This document shows, in pieces, positions 52,991 to 64,000 of a stretch of DNA of 64,000 nucleotides (the stretch's first letter is position 1; every line of letters starts with the position of its first letter). The notes below the pieces were generated by a model. The model did not search any database, had not been told where the DNA came from, and was given only the letters and a program-made list of their open reading frames with translations. Source of the DNA: Sambucus nigra (Eukaryota > Streptophyta > Magnoliopsida > Dipsacales > Adoxaceae); the NCBI GenBank assembly GCA_949130495.1, contig OX422209.1, positions 693,890,757 through 693,954,756 on the forward strand, written 5' to 3'. A program made the position numbers and the translations under genes.

Positions 52991-55900
52991 ATGGCATCCA
53001 TCTCTTCCAAGGTTAATGAATTTCTTTCTTTAGAAGAAACACTCAACAAACTTGCTGTTGATTCCTCAATTTTGGTAGACGGTGTTATTTTCCATATTTT
53101 CTCTCCTATTAGAGTATCCCTCACCACTTTTGGTCCCCAATTCTCAAAAGATCTTCCTCTATAGGTTTTTCCCTATTATCCTAGGTGGGGGAACATACTC
53201 TTTTGGTATAAGATTTAGAAACCCTACAAGTACCTTCTTCATTGAAGTTTAGATATTGGCCTCAAAGGATAGGGGCCAATATAGTAGATAGAGAGCCCAG
53301 GTTGCAATGGGCGACACTGATGGTGGCAATTAAATATAGTGACATGGAAAGGTCACGCATATTCAATGATATTAAACTTTGCAAAGGGGACATTGAGTTT
53401 GAGCATTTCATAATCTAATGCCATTTACCTTTGGAATTCAACATTTAATTGATTAGAGTTTAGTTTTGACATGACAGGGTCCACTTTGATAGATATTTGC
53501 CCATTTACTGGATTCAAGTCTGTTGGGGAATTCGTACAATCCTTTATGCCTACTGTCAACCCCCCTTATGCTTTACCAAATTATAACCCAAGACATGCTT
53601 ATTCCACCTTTATGAAGGCCTATACGAAAAATACTATCCAAGTCCCACAACAAGAGTATTATTATTTTTTCCTTTTTTGGATTTTGTGGAATTTTTTTGT
53701 GATAAGTCTCAATGAGTCATGTTGTAGTACTCTTTCTTGACAGCTCATCTCTCAGGGGGGAAAAGAGTTAGCTCTGGCACTTTATGTTGTAGCTTCTATT
53801 TATAGGGATCATTCTCAGATGGTGGAAGATCCATTCAAAACCACTAAGGATGGATTACTATAGATTTTCCAAATGTGGCTTCATGCCTACTTCCTATATA
53901 TGGGTCACGTGGCCTTTGATTCCCACTTCAACCATTGTCACACCTTTTACCTCTTTAAAGCCTCACACAAGAGCTTTGATGAGCTTATAGCTATGGTTAG
54001 GAGTCTGTTAATTTGACATGCCTCATTCCTTTTTGTATCCCTTACTTTAACCACTCAAGTATCCTATTTGGCCAACTTTATTTTTGCACAACCCTTTAGC
54101 AAAGGATGCAAATACTTTTCGGGGTAGTTTTTTGAATTCTAGAGACTTGTATTATGTCATTATTCCCTATCCCTATTCATCTTCAAAGTCATATGGAGAG
54201 GTATAAATTTTTACCCATTTTCCTTGGTAACTTGGTTTCCATCAATCCATTCTACTACCAATGACAAGTCATGTGAATTTTATTGTATTCAACAGAGTTT
54301 CGTCCGTTTTGAAGGTAACCATCCTTTGTGACTTGGAGGAATATCACAGATTTTGAAGTAATTTCGGTATGGAGATATATTCCATATTTTAATGGTTCCG
54401 ATCTTTCATAAATCGTGGCACGAGTATAGCAATGTTTTTTTTAACCTTTGCAATTAAGGAAAAACTCTTTTAAGCCTTCATCTTCAGATACGACTTCAAT
54501 CGATTATTTTAGTTTCCATAATCTCTTGTATTGATCTAATATATTAATTTAAAATTTGATTGAAGATCCTCCTATTGAGGAAGATAGATTATATCTCTTC
54601 AAAAAGAGGAAAATTACCCCTGAGGTTAAGGGAGATTTAGAAAAAGAAGCTCTAAAGTAAATGCTAGAGGGAGAAAAGGAATGGGATCCCCCTCTTGTAA
54701 TACTAAAGAGAACAAAGTCTTCCTTTGGAAATTAATATAGCTCCTCCTATAAAACTGATGATGACTCAATTGCTAGTGTGTTCATTATTCGCACTAAGAG
54801 ATGTATGCAGAGCAGGGCAAGGAGGACTGTGATCCCAATTCAATTTTCTTGTAAGTCATTATTTGATCATTGTACTAATATTCAAGGTCTTTTTGGTACT
54901 CATCCAATTATTAACTTTGACTTTGAATTTCATACTCTTACTTGTCAGGTCCTATTGAGGAAGTGAAAGAGTAAGATGGACCACTTCCTTCCAAGACACC
55001 ACCACCAGTATCCCCATTTTACCATCATATAGGGACCAAACTGATATTCCAGTTTCACGCCTTAGTCTATCTCAAATTCTTTCATGGGTGAAGGAACAAG
55101 CTCTGAGTAAGTGGATCTCCTTGACTTTTCTACTAACCCAAGATAAAGTAAGTAAGGCTTAAAATATGGAATGTAATTAAACGATCCTCTTCAAACTGTT
55201 AAGATTTACCACCCTAACTAAATTTTATCTTACTGATATCGTTGTTGTTTAAAAGATTCCACCTCTAATAGAGGCACCTCTACCAGCAGCAAGCCACCCT
55301 GTCAATGAGGATTTTCCTTAAAGGATGAATCCTAATGAAGTATTTGATTTCAGAGATATGATATCAGAGATTTTATCCAAATCTCTAGTGCAACATGTGA
55401 TAGTAGTGTATGGGAGTGCAAATTAACAACTCTTGAGCTTGATCCAAGTTCAAATTGCTCCGACTTCTTGGAATATAAAAACTTCTCAAGCCTTGGAACT
55501 TATTCTAAGCATTATTATATTACCATTTGATGGTGTGGATGATTTGGCTTTGCTAGTGGGCTTAGAGAAACTTATTTATGCATTTCCAAGTTAAATGGCT
55601 TGGAGCATGGTTTATTAAGAGAGCTACATTATGGAATACATTCAATTTCTTGTAATCTTACCACCATGGATCAAATTGAGGTTGAATAAAATACCTTACA
55701 TGCAGATAAATCATGTTTCTCGAGTCAAAGAAGATATGATTCAGAGGAGTTGAATGATCTAAAATCCATTCGAAGAAGGAATGTTGACCTTTTGTCAAAA
55801 AAAGAGGAGTTGGTGATGAAAATATCCAAAGTAAACATTGCCTTAGAAGTAACTGTGGATAAAGAGGCAGATTACTTACCAAAACAAACTTAGTGAAATG

Positions 55901-56083
55901 ATTGGAGATATCCAAGTGTCCACTAAAAATTCAACCCAATTTGATGACAGGGATACTGAGATCAGAGCCAAAAAAGGGCATATAATAAGTTTTGGACTGA
56001 TTTCAGACTCCTTGTATTTAAAAACTTTCATAGCCTTGCTCAGATTACTTAATGAAAGTACTCATTTTGTTCTTACTGCATAG
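52991..56083 (+). pseudogene. Tat-C antisense gene, plant-mobile-domain-like
   Basis: ATG at 52991 gives MASISSKVNEFLSLEETLNK then LAVDSSILVDGVIFHIF. Farther on, in changing frames: GANIVDREPRLQWATLMVAI near 53280, VNPPYALPNYNPRHAYSTFM near 53555, GGKELALALYVVASIYRDHS near 53757 and IFQMWLHAYFLYMGHVAFDS near 53863. The pattern of a ...LALALYVVASIYR... helix followed by (L/I)FQ(M/L)WLHAYF is what I know from plant mobile domain proteins. The end (55700-56083) is coiled coil-like (RRNVDLLSKKEELVMKISKV). It ends about 70-100 bp from the convergent end of pol integrase. Stops and shifts throughout. Exons are likely, but I did not fix their edges. Confidence 0.62.
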
Positions 56084-56149
56084 CTTCCAAAATTTTAGGA
56101 TTATACGGATTTAAGAATCTTGTATTTGTTTGTCTCATGTGAACATAGC

Positions 56150-57609
56150 CATTTATATTTATTAAATGGTATGGTCAATTTTTAAACACTCTATTTACCT
56201 GGAATGGCCCTTCCCGTTTCGAGGACCACTTTTCAAAGGCAAGATCTTTTGAGATTATTTATAGGATAATTTTCTAAACTAGATACCCTCATTAAAGACT
56301 CTTTTTTTTACCTTTTTGTTGTAATGGTTGGCTATTTTCTTCTTCTAGACTAATATGTTGTTTAAGTCTCTTACCCTCTCTTCATTTATATCTTCCAATT
56401 CTATATACATTAGCTAATCATAGAATTCTACATTTAAGTTATTTTGTGTTATAACTCTTAACGAGTTCAAAGTTATCTTTATTGGGAGAACATCATCATG
56501 CCCATAGGTTAATGCATATTTATTTATTCCAATACTTGACCTTTTAAATCTCCTATAAGCCCATTAAAAGATTGGCAACCAGGTGTGCCAATTTCTAGGA
56601 TTTTTCTCATTTACTTTGCTCAAATTATCTTTAATAACTTTGTTAGTGGCCTCTCCTTGGATATTTGATTGAGAAAAACAAGGTGCATATTTTATTAGAG
56701 TTATCCTTCATCTAGAAGTGAATTCTAACACCATTTTTTATTCAAAGACAATTACATTTATAGAGGTTAAGACCTCTAGGATTCCAAACCGATATACAAA
56801 TATCTTGCAGGAAATATACTAACTTATTTGGGGCAATTGATTTTAAGCTTTAGATTCCACCCACTTGGTAAATTATTCAATTGAACCTAAAAATGAAATG
56901 TTCTAAGAGGGGGGATATATTTTTCCAATCATATCCATTTCCCACCTTCCAAATTTCTAAGACTTAACCACATATTGTAGGTCCATGACAAGCATATGCT
57001 TCAATAGAACATGTTTCTGACATTTTTGGCATCCTTTTTCAAATATGATACAATGTTTGAGGATAAAAGGCCAATAAAACCATGTCTTCTTAATATTCAT
57101 TTCATTTTAGGTCCATCTTGGTGAGCTCCACAAAGACCTTTATGGACTTGGGCTATGGGTGTCAATCCTTCATTTTTGTTCAGGCATTCTAGAATTACTC
57201 CATCAGTGAATATTTTAAATAGTTTATTAGCATACATAACATAGTTGATTGCCTTAAATTTGATTATTCTATTGGTTTTAATGTTTGGATCATTTAGATA
57301 CTTGATTATTGGTTTTTTCGAATCTTTTTTAACATTGATATTTCCAATTTCCATCATTGGATTTCTATAAGACATTAGAGGCATAAAGCCATCAATAACA
57401 CTAATCTTTAGTTTGGTTTCAAAGTCACGGTCAAGCTTGAAGACTGATACTTTTTGAGCCATTTTATTAGCATTGTTATTTAAAAACCTAAGGATATAGT
57501 TTAAAGTAACTTTACCAAATTGGGATAAAAAAATCAATGTCACTTGGTCGTATAGACTTAGGAATTTATGAATATATTTGCATTCACCAGTCAGATGTCT
57601 TATAATCAA
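56150..57609 (-). pseudogene. Tat-C integrase and end of RNase H
   Basis: From 57609 downward on the minus strand: end of the second RNase H (HLTGECKYIHKFLSLYDQVT, LRFLNNNANKMAQKVSVFKL), then the linker and start of integrase (YVMYANKLFKIFTDGVILEC, VHKGLCGAHQDGPKMK). The catalytic core is only dimly readable between 57100 and 56500. The C-terminal AFEKWSSKREGPFQVNRVFK is readable at about 56245-56165. Heavily broken. Confidence 0.65.
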
Positions 57610-57809
57610 TTGGGAGTTGCCAAATATATTAATAATTGGAGCCTTAAAACTTTAATGGATCACTAATCCCATTATCACGGCTTCGTATTCTACTTGGTTA
57701 TTAGTACTAGTATTTTTTTCTAACGTGTAAACATGTTTTGTTTTGATGTGTTTGGTGGATTCATTACTATCCCAATTCTCGACATTATTTCTATCTTTGA
57801 ACCATTCAA

Positions 57810-59000
57810 CTAAAGTTTCCAAGGGCTTAGAGACACATATCCAATCTCATATTCCCCATCTGGTTCATCCTCACAAAAATGATCTGCTGAGAAATCAACC
57901 AAAGCTTGGCCCTTAATTACCTTTTGGGGTACACGGTAAAGACAAAATTCGAATAAATATAACACCCATTTAACAATTCCATTCCTTAGGATAGGTTTGG
58001 TTAACATGTATTTTATTAGATCAAATCTTGAAATCACATACACTTCTCTAGGAAACAAATAATATCTTAATTTTATGGAAGCAAAGTGGAATATTAAACA
58101 TAGACTTTCCATTACATAATATCTAAATTCACCATCATTTAAGAACCTACAAAGGTAATGAATGGCTTTTTCTTTGTGCCCTTCACAATCATGAGCCAAC
58201 AACACTCTAATAAATGCATTATAAGATTTAATGTATAATTTCAGTGGCTTATCTTCTCTGGGGGGAGCCAAAACAGGTGACTTGATTGGTACTTCTTGAG
58301 AGTTTGGATAGTTTGATCATGCTCATCCTTCCAATCCATCTCCTCTTTGTACTTTATCTTCATGAAAGGAGAAAATACTCTAGTCTTTCCTGTAGCATTG
58401 GATATAAATCTTTTAAGAAAATTAACTTAACCCAAAATCTTGTGCAATTGCTTTTTGTTCTCGGGGTCTTTGCTTTCAACAATTTCTTTAGCCTTGTTTT
58501 AATTAACTCGAATTCCTATTTGATGCACAAAATATCCAAGGAAATTTTCATCACAAATTCAAAAGGCACATTTTAAATTATTCATTTTGAGTTGGTAAGG
58601 CCTCATTCTCTCAAAAGATTTTTTAAGGTGTGTTATATGATCAGATGTTAATTTGTATTTTACAATAATGTCATAATTATAAGACTCCAAAAGGTTCCAT
58701 CCATATCATGGAATATGGAGTTTATCCCCCTTTGGTATGTAGCCCATGCATTCATTAGTCCAAATAGCATTTCGATCCATTTGAATGTACCCAAATTGAT
58801 AGGGCACCTAAATGCCGTTTTGTGCCTGTCTTCTTTTACTATCCAAATCGGGTTATAACCCAAGTGGCAATCCATAATGGATATGATAGCATGATCAGCT
58901 GGTCTATAAATCGAAAAGTCTACTCGTGGCATTGGATATTTATCATTTGGGGTAGCTGCATTGAGATTCCTAAAATCGATTGAGACCCTTAATTTTCTAT
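57810..59000 (-). pseudogene. Tat-C reverse transcriptase and first RNase H
   Basis: RT pieces at 58932-58660 (HLGYNPIWIVKEDRHKTAFR then CPINLGTFKWIEMLFGLMNA, WATYQRGINSIFHDM) and about 58600-58290 (LKMNNLKCAF, FLGYFVHQIGIRV). At the catalytic site I read YNYD in place of Y-x-D-D, so one catalytic Asp seems lost. RNase H lies at 58271-57810 (KPLKLYIKSYNAFIRVLLAH then DCEGHKEKAIHYLCRFL, VKWVLYLFEFCL, QALVDFSADH). Stops and shifts between pieces. Confidence 0.72.
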
Positions 59001-59524
59001 TATTTTCAATTACTGACCTATATTAGAGATCCATTCAACATAATTTGATGTTTGAATGAAACAAACTTGGACCAGACTTTATATCTCTTACTTTATTTTG
59101 GTAGTCACTTCTTGAGTCATCTGCATTGGCAACTTCTTCCCCGATTTATGTCCATCTTTAAATGGCAGTTCGTATTCCACCAACAATCCTTATTTGGCGT
59201 AGAAGGTTTATGAACAATTTTTAATCCTCTTTGCTGATATTTGCATTAATTGATGTCACCCTTTGTGTTGATCAGTCTCTATATTAACCTTTATCGGGGG
59301 ATCAAGTTGTCTCACCATCAACTCTTCACACCCAACAGGTGAACTTCTCATATTACCACTGCCTTTAGTATCCTTATTCTTTACATCCTCTTTGAAGTCA
59401 TAGTCAACCTAATTAGTGGCCTTTTACTCACCAAGTTTGGGGGTTAACTCTAAATCGTTAAACTTATTTAAAACTATGTACAAACTTTCATTGGACTCTT
59501 GAATATTAATTGGTGTAACAACCA

Positions 59525-60060
59525 TTAAACACTCATTTTATCCTCTTTAGTTGGACTTATTAGGCATAAAACTACTTCGTTATAACCTACATCTAAGACT
59601 TCTCCTTCTGATGCATCCGGTACCAAAGCCTTCACTCTAATTGGTCCTATATTTTCCTCGTAGAGCCTAGTAGGAATTTTCATGGAAAGGTAGTGGATCA
59701 ATTTCCACTTCCTCAACAAGTCCATATTCCTTCATTAAGAGTATTTTTAAATGCATAGAAAAAGGAATGTATTTATGAGAATGTGTCCAATCTCTACCGA
59801 GTAATGCATTGAAGCTAGGTTTGCCCTCAATTATGAATAAGGCAGTTTAAGATTTTTTGGTTCCTACCTTAATGTCCACTTGTAGTACGCCTTTGGTGGA
59901 CTTTTTATCTCCAATAAAACACGAGGTAACAATTTGCGTTCGCGCTACTTTTTCTTTTTATTTATTAATTTTAGATAACACGGCGAAAGACATGAGGTTA
60001 GTTGCAACCACATTATAAACCAATATTTTACTAATAAGAACCCCATTTATCCAAGTTTTT
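59525..60060 (-). pseudogene. Tat-C protease region
   Basis: Minus strand: PLFIKTWINGVLISKILVYN then VVATNLMSFAVLSKI. This occupies the position of the Tat protease active site, but the acidic active-site residue and its glycines are changed (VYNVVATNL). The second block FNALLGRDWTHSHKYIPFSM is well kept. The segment 59725-59525 continues the frame (EVLDVGYNEVVLCLISPTKE). Between 59000 and 59525 only an Asp/Leu-rich linker is seen. Confidence 0.65.
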
Positions 60061-60491
60061 ATGAACAAAGGTTTTATATGGTATGTCATGTATTTAGTTG
60101 TTTATTTGAACCCATATACAATATCCAATGCAGAGAAGAAAAAATTAAAATTGTTTATCTCAAATTTATCTTCTCCATCTAGTTCTATAGTAGGCGACTC
60201 CTGTCCTCCACCAGCTTTGAACTTTGAGAGAGTAGCTACAGCGGAAATATTGTGACTTCTCAAATAAAATCCAATTCTAATTAAACCCAAATTTTAGTTA
60301 AACCCTAAAACATGCATCTAGATGATTTATCAAATAAAATATAGCATGCAGGATAAAAACAAACAATTTCAGGAAAAATCCCCCAAAGGGGCAAAACCTT
60401 TTATTTTCATTATAATATTGTAACATATAATTTCGGATTACAATGAAAATACAGTGACTAAGAATTACCCTCAGGTATCAAATTCTATAGT

Positions 60492-60628
60492 CGGCGGCTG
60501 AAAATATCCCTTTCCAGGAGGGCTGCAATGAAGAAGAGAAACGGCTTCTCCACAAGTTTGTCGGCTGGAATTTTCCCTTTCCAGGAGGGCTGCAATGAAG
60601 AAGAAAGACGGCTTCTCCACAAGGGTTG
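60492..60628 (-). repeat. 67-bp tandem duplication
   Basis: Two copies share CCCTTTCCAGGAGGGCTGCA and ACGGCTTCTCCACAAG. The anchors CCCTTTCC start at 60508 and 60575. Confidence 0.93.
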
Positions 60629-60861
60629 AACAATAGCAAAGCTTGTGTTCTAGGGTTCCAAAAAATTCACAAAAGTAATTGGGATTTTTGGTGTGAATCA
60701 AATAGATGTTTGGCACATCAAAAAACGAAGTCTTGTTGTGTTTTATCTCTTAAAAACGTTTTCTCAAAGACTTGAAAAAATACACCATCGGAATAGTAAT
60801 ATATATAGGAAATATAAGATGGTGGGTAAAAAACACACGGAACTGCTCGAGTATATCCCAA

Positions 60862-61027
60862 GCGGACCGGTCCGGCTTGGGGGCGGATCGGTTCGGATGA
60901 CCGGATCGGTTCTTTTATTCCAGGCTTTATCGGTTCGCTTACGGTCCGGGGTATACTGGATCTGCAGCAAGCGGATCGGTCCGGTTGAGGGGCGGACCGG
61001 TTCGGTATAGAGGCGGACCGGTCCGGC
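60862..61027. repeat. CpG palindrome array with CGGACCGGTCCG cores
   Basis: GCGGACCGGTCCGGC at both ends (from 60862 and near 61013) and between them variants GCGGATCGGTTCGG, CCGGATCGGTTC, ATCGGTTCGC, ACGGTCCGG, GCGGATCGGTCCGG and GCGGACCGGTTCGG. About eight units in 166 bp. Confidence 0.93.
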
Positions 61028-61139
61028 TTTCCCAGAAAAATAAAAAACTTTTAAAAGCCTCATTTTGATTGGAAAAACTTACTTCTTATTTTTATAAAAA
61101 ACATTTTATAAAAAATTCCCAATACTAAATATAAACTTT

Positions 61140-64000
61140 AAGGAACGTAAAAATAAAATTTTACCAAGTTCATTCTCGCAGAGGCTATGATGTTGAAGAC
61201 ACTTTGATATTCGGATCCGTTGATGTAGATGCGATCTTGAATTTCTTCAACGGTGTAATGGCGTACGACATACAAATTGATAATGGACAAAAATTTCCTT
61301 ACAAACTTTTTAATAAGTATTACCACCGTGTTGATTGGCACTTGTTGAGGTAGGGAGTAAACTGGATGGATTTGTACTACTCCACTTCTAGAGCTTGTAC
61401 CATGGCATCAACTACATTTATTTTTCCTTTCTCTTTGTAATTCGAAGATCTTTCTTCTTATAAACTCTCTTCATACATGCTCGTGGTCTTCTCTAAAGCC
61501 TTCAAACTTTTTTTTAATAGGTCTGATGATGTCTGACTTTCCTCTAGTTTATATGAAACCTTAGGTTACTCTTTAAGGATGAAGATGCAAAGCCTTCAGG
61601 TCCATTAGTCTTTATAATTTCTCAGACCTCCTGCCAGACCTTATACTTTATCTAGATACTACTTTACGGAGTCTTAAAAATGACCACTTACAACTTTATC
61701 CTTTTTATTTTGGTTATTCTACCACATGCCACATTCCAGGGTTCATCTGTCTTAGGCTTCACAAATTAATGCCTCTTTGGCATGTCATTTAATTATTGTG
61801 CAACTTTTGGGTCTTAAGCCATGAACCCATCTAGTATACCGTTCACCATTGGCATGAACTTAGGCAATTTCCTTAGCACATACATATTTTTTTATATTTA
61901 GGTTTACCTTATTGAAGCTAATTCTGGCATATTAGCTATTCTTTGTTATTTCACCACTCCCATAGGGTTGGAAGGCACTAAATTTTGGTATGATCCTACA
62001 ATAAGGCTTGCCTTTCACCTCTTGTTGTTGTATAACCATTGAGGATTTAGCTATATTTCCAACATTCCCATTGTTTTCTTGTTAGATTTTTCTTTTGAAA
62101 CCAATAACTAACACAATTTACCATAATATTCTCCACACCTGATGTATAGGTGTTTCATAATCTTTTGGTCAGGATCTATAATATCTTTGGGCTTCGAAGC
62201 CTTAGGCTATGCCTTAGATTTGACTTTGAACTCCACAAATCCCTTATTCCTAGACATTTGGATTGACTGCACATTAGCTCCCAATTCTTTAAGGTGGGGA
62301 AAGGGGTCTTCATCCACCACTATTGTGCTTTCTTACTTTGTAGGGAATGTGATCTTCCCCACCTGATTAATTCTTGAACCATTTTGAAAAATGCGCAACA
62401 AGAATTAGTAGAATGAGAAAAAACATTATGCTATTTGCAAAAGCCTTTTCCTTTAATTTCATATGACTTTTGGCATCATTTGGAGGTTTTAGCATTCTGG
62501 CATTTAAGAGGAAGTCAAAAATCTCATCAGCCTTAGAAATACCAAAAGAATATTTTTAATCAATCCTTTTGATTTTAATATAAGGGATTCTGCAATAATA
62601 TCCTTTTGAACCAATCATTAACATATTATTATTATTCTAGTCCCTACAATTCAGCAGCATATATTTTGAAACTAGGATCTTTATTATATGTTTTATAGGA
62701 AGAAATATTCCGATCATGATCTTCCGCAACAACAGCCTTATATCTAGACACTTTAGCGATTAGTTCCACCATATCTCTAAATTATGTGGCATCAAAATCT
62801 TTTTGAAGCCTGGATTCAGACCATTTTATGCCAATTTCATAAATTCTGATTTTGTTCTTATTCCCTTTGAATCTATTAATAAATGTAATATCCTATCCAT
62901 CAGAATTTTGTGTTAGTCTGGACAAATCAGCCATTGACACTTCTGGTTCAGCTTTGAAAAACAGATAATGGAATAAGTCTTCCATTTATAGATGATTGTG
63001 AATAGAGTTTGGTAGTAAACTTATGAACCATGTAAAGGGTACATCTGTTAGTGAATTTAATAACAAACATAGCCTCAAATAATCATTTGTTCAGATGTAT
63101 GCACACTGGATAGTGAACCTAGCAATGTGCTCCACTATTGACTAGCTTCCATCTAGTGAGAAGAGGGTAAAACCTGGGAATTTAAAGTCTTTAGGAAATT
63201 CACTCCTATCTGCCCAAGGCTTTGTATGGACTGTAGTCTACACCTCTAAGTCATTGGTCTACAAACTTTATGTATCAGATTTATGATCTGATTCCTCCAC
63301 ACTCCCCAATCAGTTTCTTATTTTTAGAGCAATTACTTGGTTTTACCAAGGGTGGCGGAACCTATGGATGTGCAATTTGTTATGTTTGTAAGGTCATGGG
63401 TTATGAGACTTGTTCTTAATGTTAGATATTTTGTGAAGAAACCTTCATTGAAAATGATTCCATCTCCCTTGAGCGATGATGGGTTGTCTCTTGATATTGA
63501 ATTTTTTTTCACTCCATTTTCATTCACGGTTATTGAACAATTAGAAGTACCATATGAATCAGATCAAATTTTTTAGGACTGTGACCCGATTCTTATCAGG
63601 GAATGATTTCTTGAAATGCTTAACTTGATGGGATTATCCCTTACGTGTTCCCCATCCTCCATTCAAATTGCAAAACCTTTGGGAGGAAATTCAAAATTTT
63701 TAGATCCCAATTGTACTTATCACCCATTGGATCCAAAACACCTTCCATCCACCAAAACTTTTAATTGGTGATACTTCTTTTTTCCTACCCAAAACATACC
63801 TTCCTTTATGAAAATAAATTCCTATTTTTTTAGCGACGTGATTTTAAATGAGGGTCCTCCAATTACCCATCAAAATCTATTTCTTGTAGGGCAATTTAAA
63901 ATTAGGTACCTTGGTAACAATTTTTAGGCATTTAAGGACAATTTACTATTAGTTCCACTTATTATGCCACTAGTGTGGACTTTTATAAGAAGAGAATTAG
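61140..64000 (-). pseudogene. Tat-C gag (partial, runs off the window)
   Basis: The Gag domain is readable on the minus strand from about 63230 to 62850: FPKDFKFPGFTLFSLDGS, a stop, SIVEHIARFTIQCA, NDYLRLCLLNSLTDVPFTWF, LLPNSIHN, MEDLFHYLFFKAEPEVSMAD, LSRLTQNSDG. This is the typical order of a Tat gag. Below it, 62800-61140 holds the broken C-terminal part, with no zinc knuckle that I could confirm. Above 63300 the N-terminal part is diffuse. Several stops. Expected to form the particle. Confidence 0.7.

Larger units (their letters stand above)
60260..61140 (-). mobile_element. LTR-like insertion within Tat-C
   Basis: Tat-C protease lies to the left and Tat-C gag to the right, while this segment matches neither. 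It has no coding capacity and looks like an LTR or short element in minus orientation. It carries a 67-bp twofold repeat (60492-60628) and a CpG palindrome array (60862-61027). I could not fix its ends or find a target duplication, so the limits are approximate. Confidence 0.45.
52991..64000 (-). mobile_element. Tat-C: partial Tat-lineage element, minus strand
   Basis: Gag (from beyond 63300 down to 61350), protease, RT, RNase H and integrase down to about 56150 on the minus strand, with an antisense gene on the plus strand, as in Tat-B. The 5' end is beyond the window and no LTR was found. It is interrupted at about 60260-61140 by LTR-like DNA. Overlap of the given span with the antisense gene is intended. 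Confidence 0.72.

Noticed and set aside
60693..61063. Opposing ~100-codon frames over the CGGACCGG array
   Set aside because: Palindromic repeats open frames on both strands; no domain evidence.

Overview
The window looks like intergenic, repeat-dense nuclear DNA of a flowering plant, most likely a eudicot with a large genome. I found no ordinary host gene, rRNA, tRNA or bacterial signal. Almost all of it is LTR retrotransposons, nested in and abutting one another, with MITE-like elements and microsatellites between them. Classification rests on protein motifs, LTR termini (TG...CA), primer-binding sites, polypurine tracts and target-site duplications read by eye.

Layout. 1-1421: minus-strand end of a Tekay/Del-type Ty3/gypsy LTR (Tekay-1) inserted into a Tat-lineage Ty3/gypsy element (Tat-A, plus strand, 1422-9079). 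Tat-A has the end of pol, two tandem-repeat arrays, two antisense reading units and a 602-bp LTR. 9080-14629: decayed 3' part of a second Tekay-like element (Tekay-2) with a 3.0-kb LTR. 14651-29411: Tat-B, a whole but decayed minus-strand Tat element with paired LTRs of about 1.23 kb, gag and pol on the minus strand and a multi-exon antisense gene on the plus strand. 29553-40466: Tekay-3, a structurally complete plus-strand chromovirus with about 3-kb LTRs and a perfect CTTTT target duplication. 40467-46430: remnants, a 560-bp foldback element, a compound microsatellite, an LTR-like stretch and a 1046-bp Tourist-like MITE. 46431-52462: a complete but old Ty1/copia element of the Bianca lineage with a perfect GGTAC duplication. 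52991-64000: Tat-C, a third minus-strand Tat element, again with a plus-strand antisense gene, interrupted by an LTR-like insertion and running off the window.

How the parts relate. The gag-protease-RT-RNase H-integrase sets are the usual retrotransposition machinery; every one is broken by stops, frameshifts or deletions. All three Tat elements carry a gene antisense to pol between pol and the 3' LTR: a coiled-coil protein of the 'putative gypsy-type transposon' kind in Tat-A and plant-mobile-domain-like proteins in Tat-B and Tat-C. These antisense genes keep spliceosomal-type introns.

The least explained pattern is a set of CpG-rich palindrome arrays. In three related Tekay LTR families an array sits about 1.1 kb from the LTR start, each family with its own palindrome core (TTCGAA, TTCGAGCGA, ATCGATCGAT). 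Two further arrays of the same style lie at 41.9 kb and 60.9 kb in LTR-like DNA.
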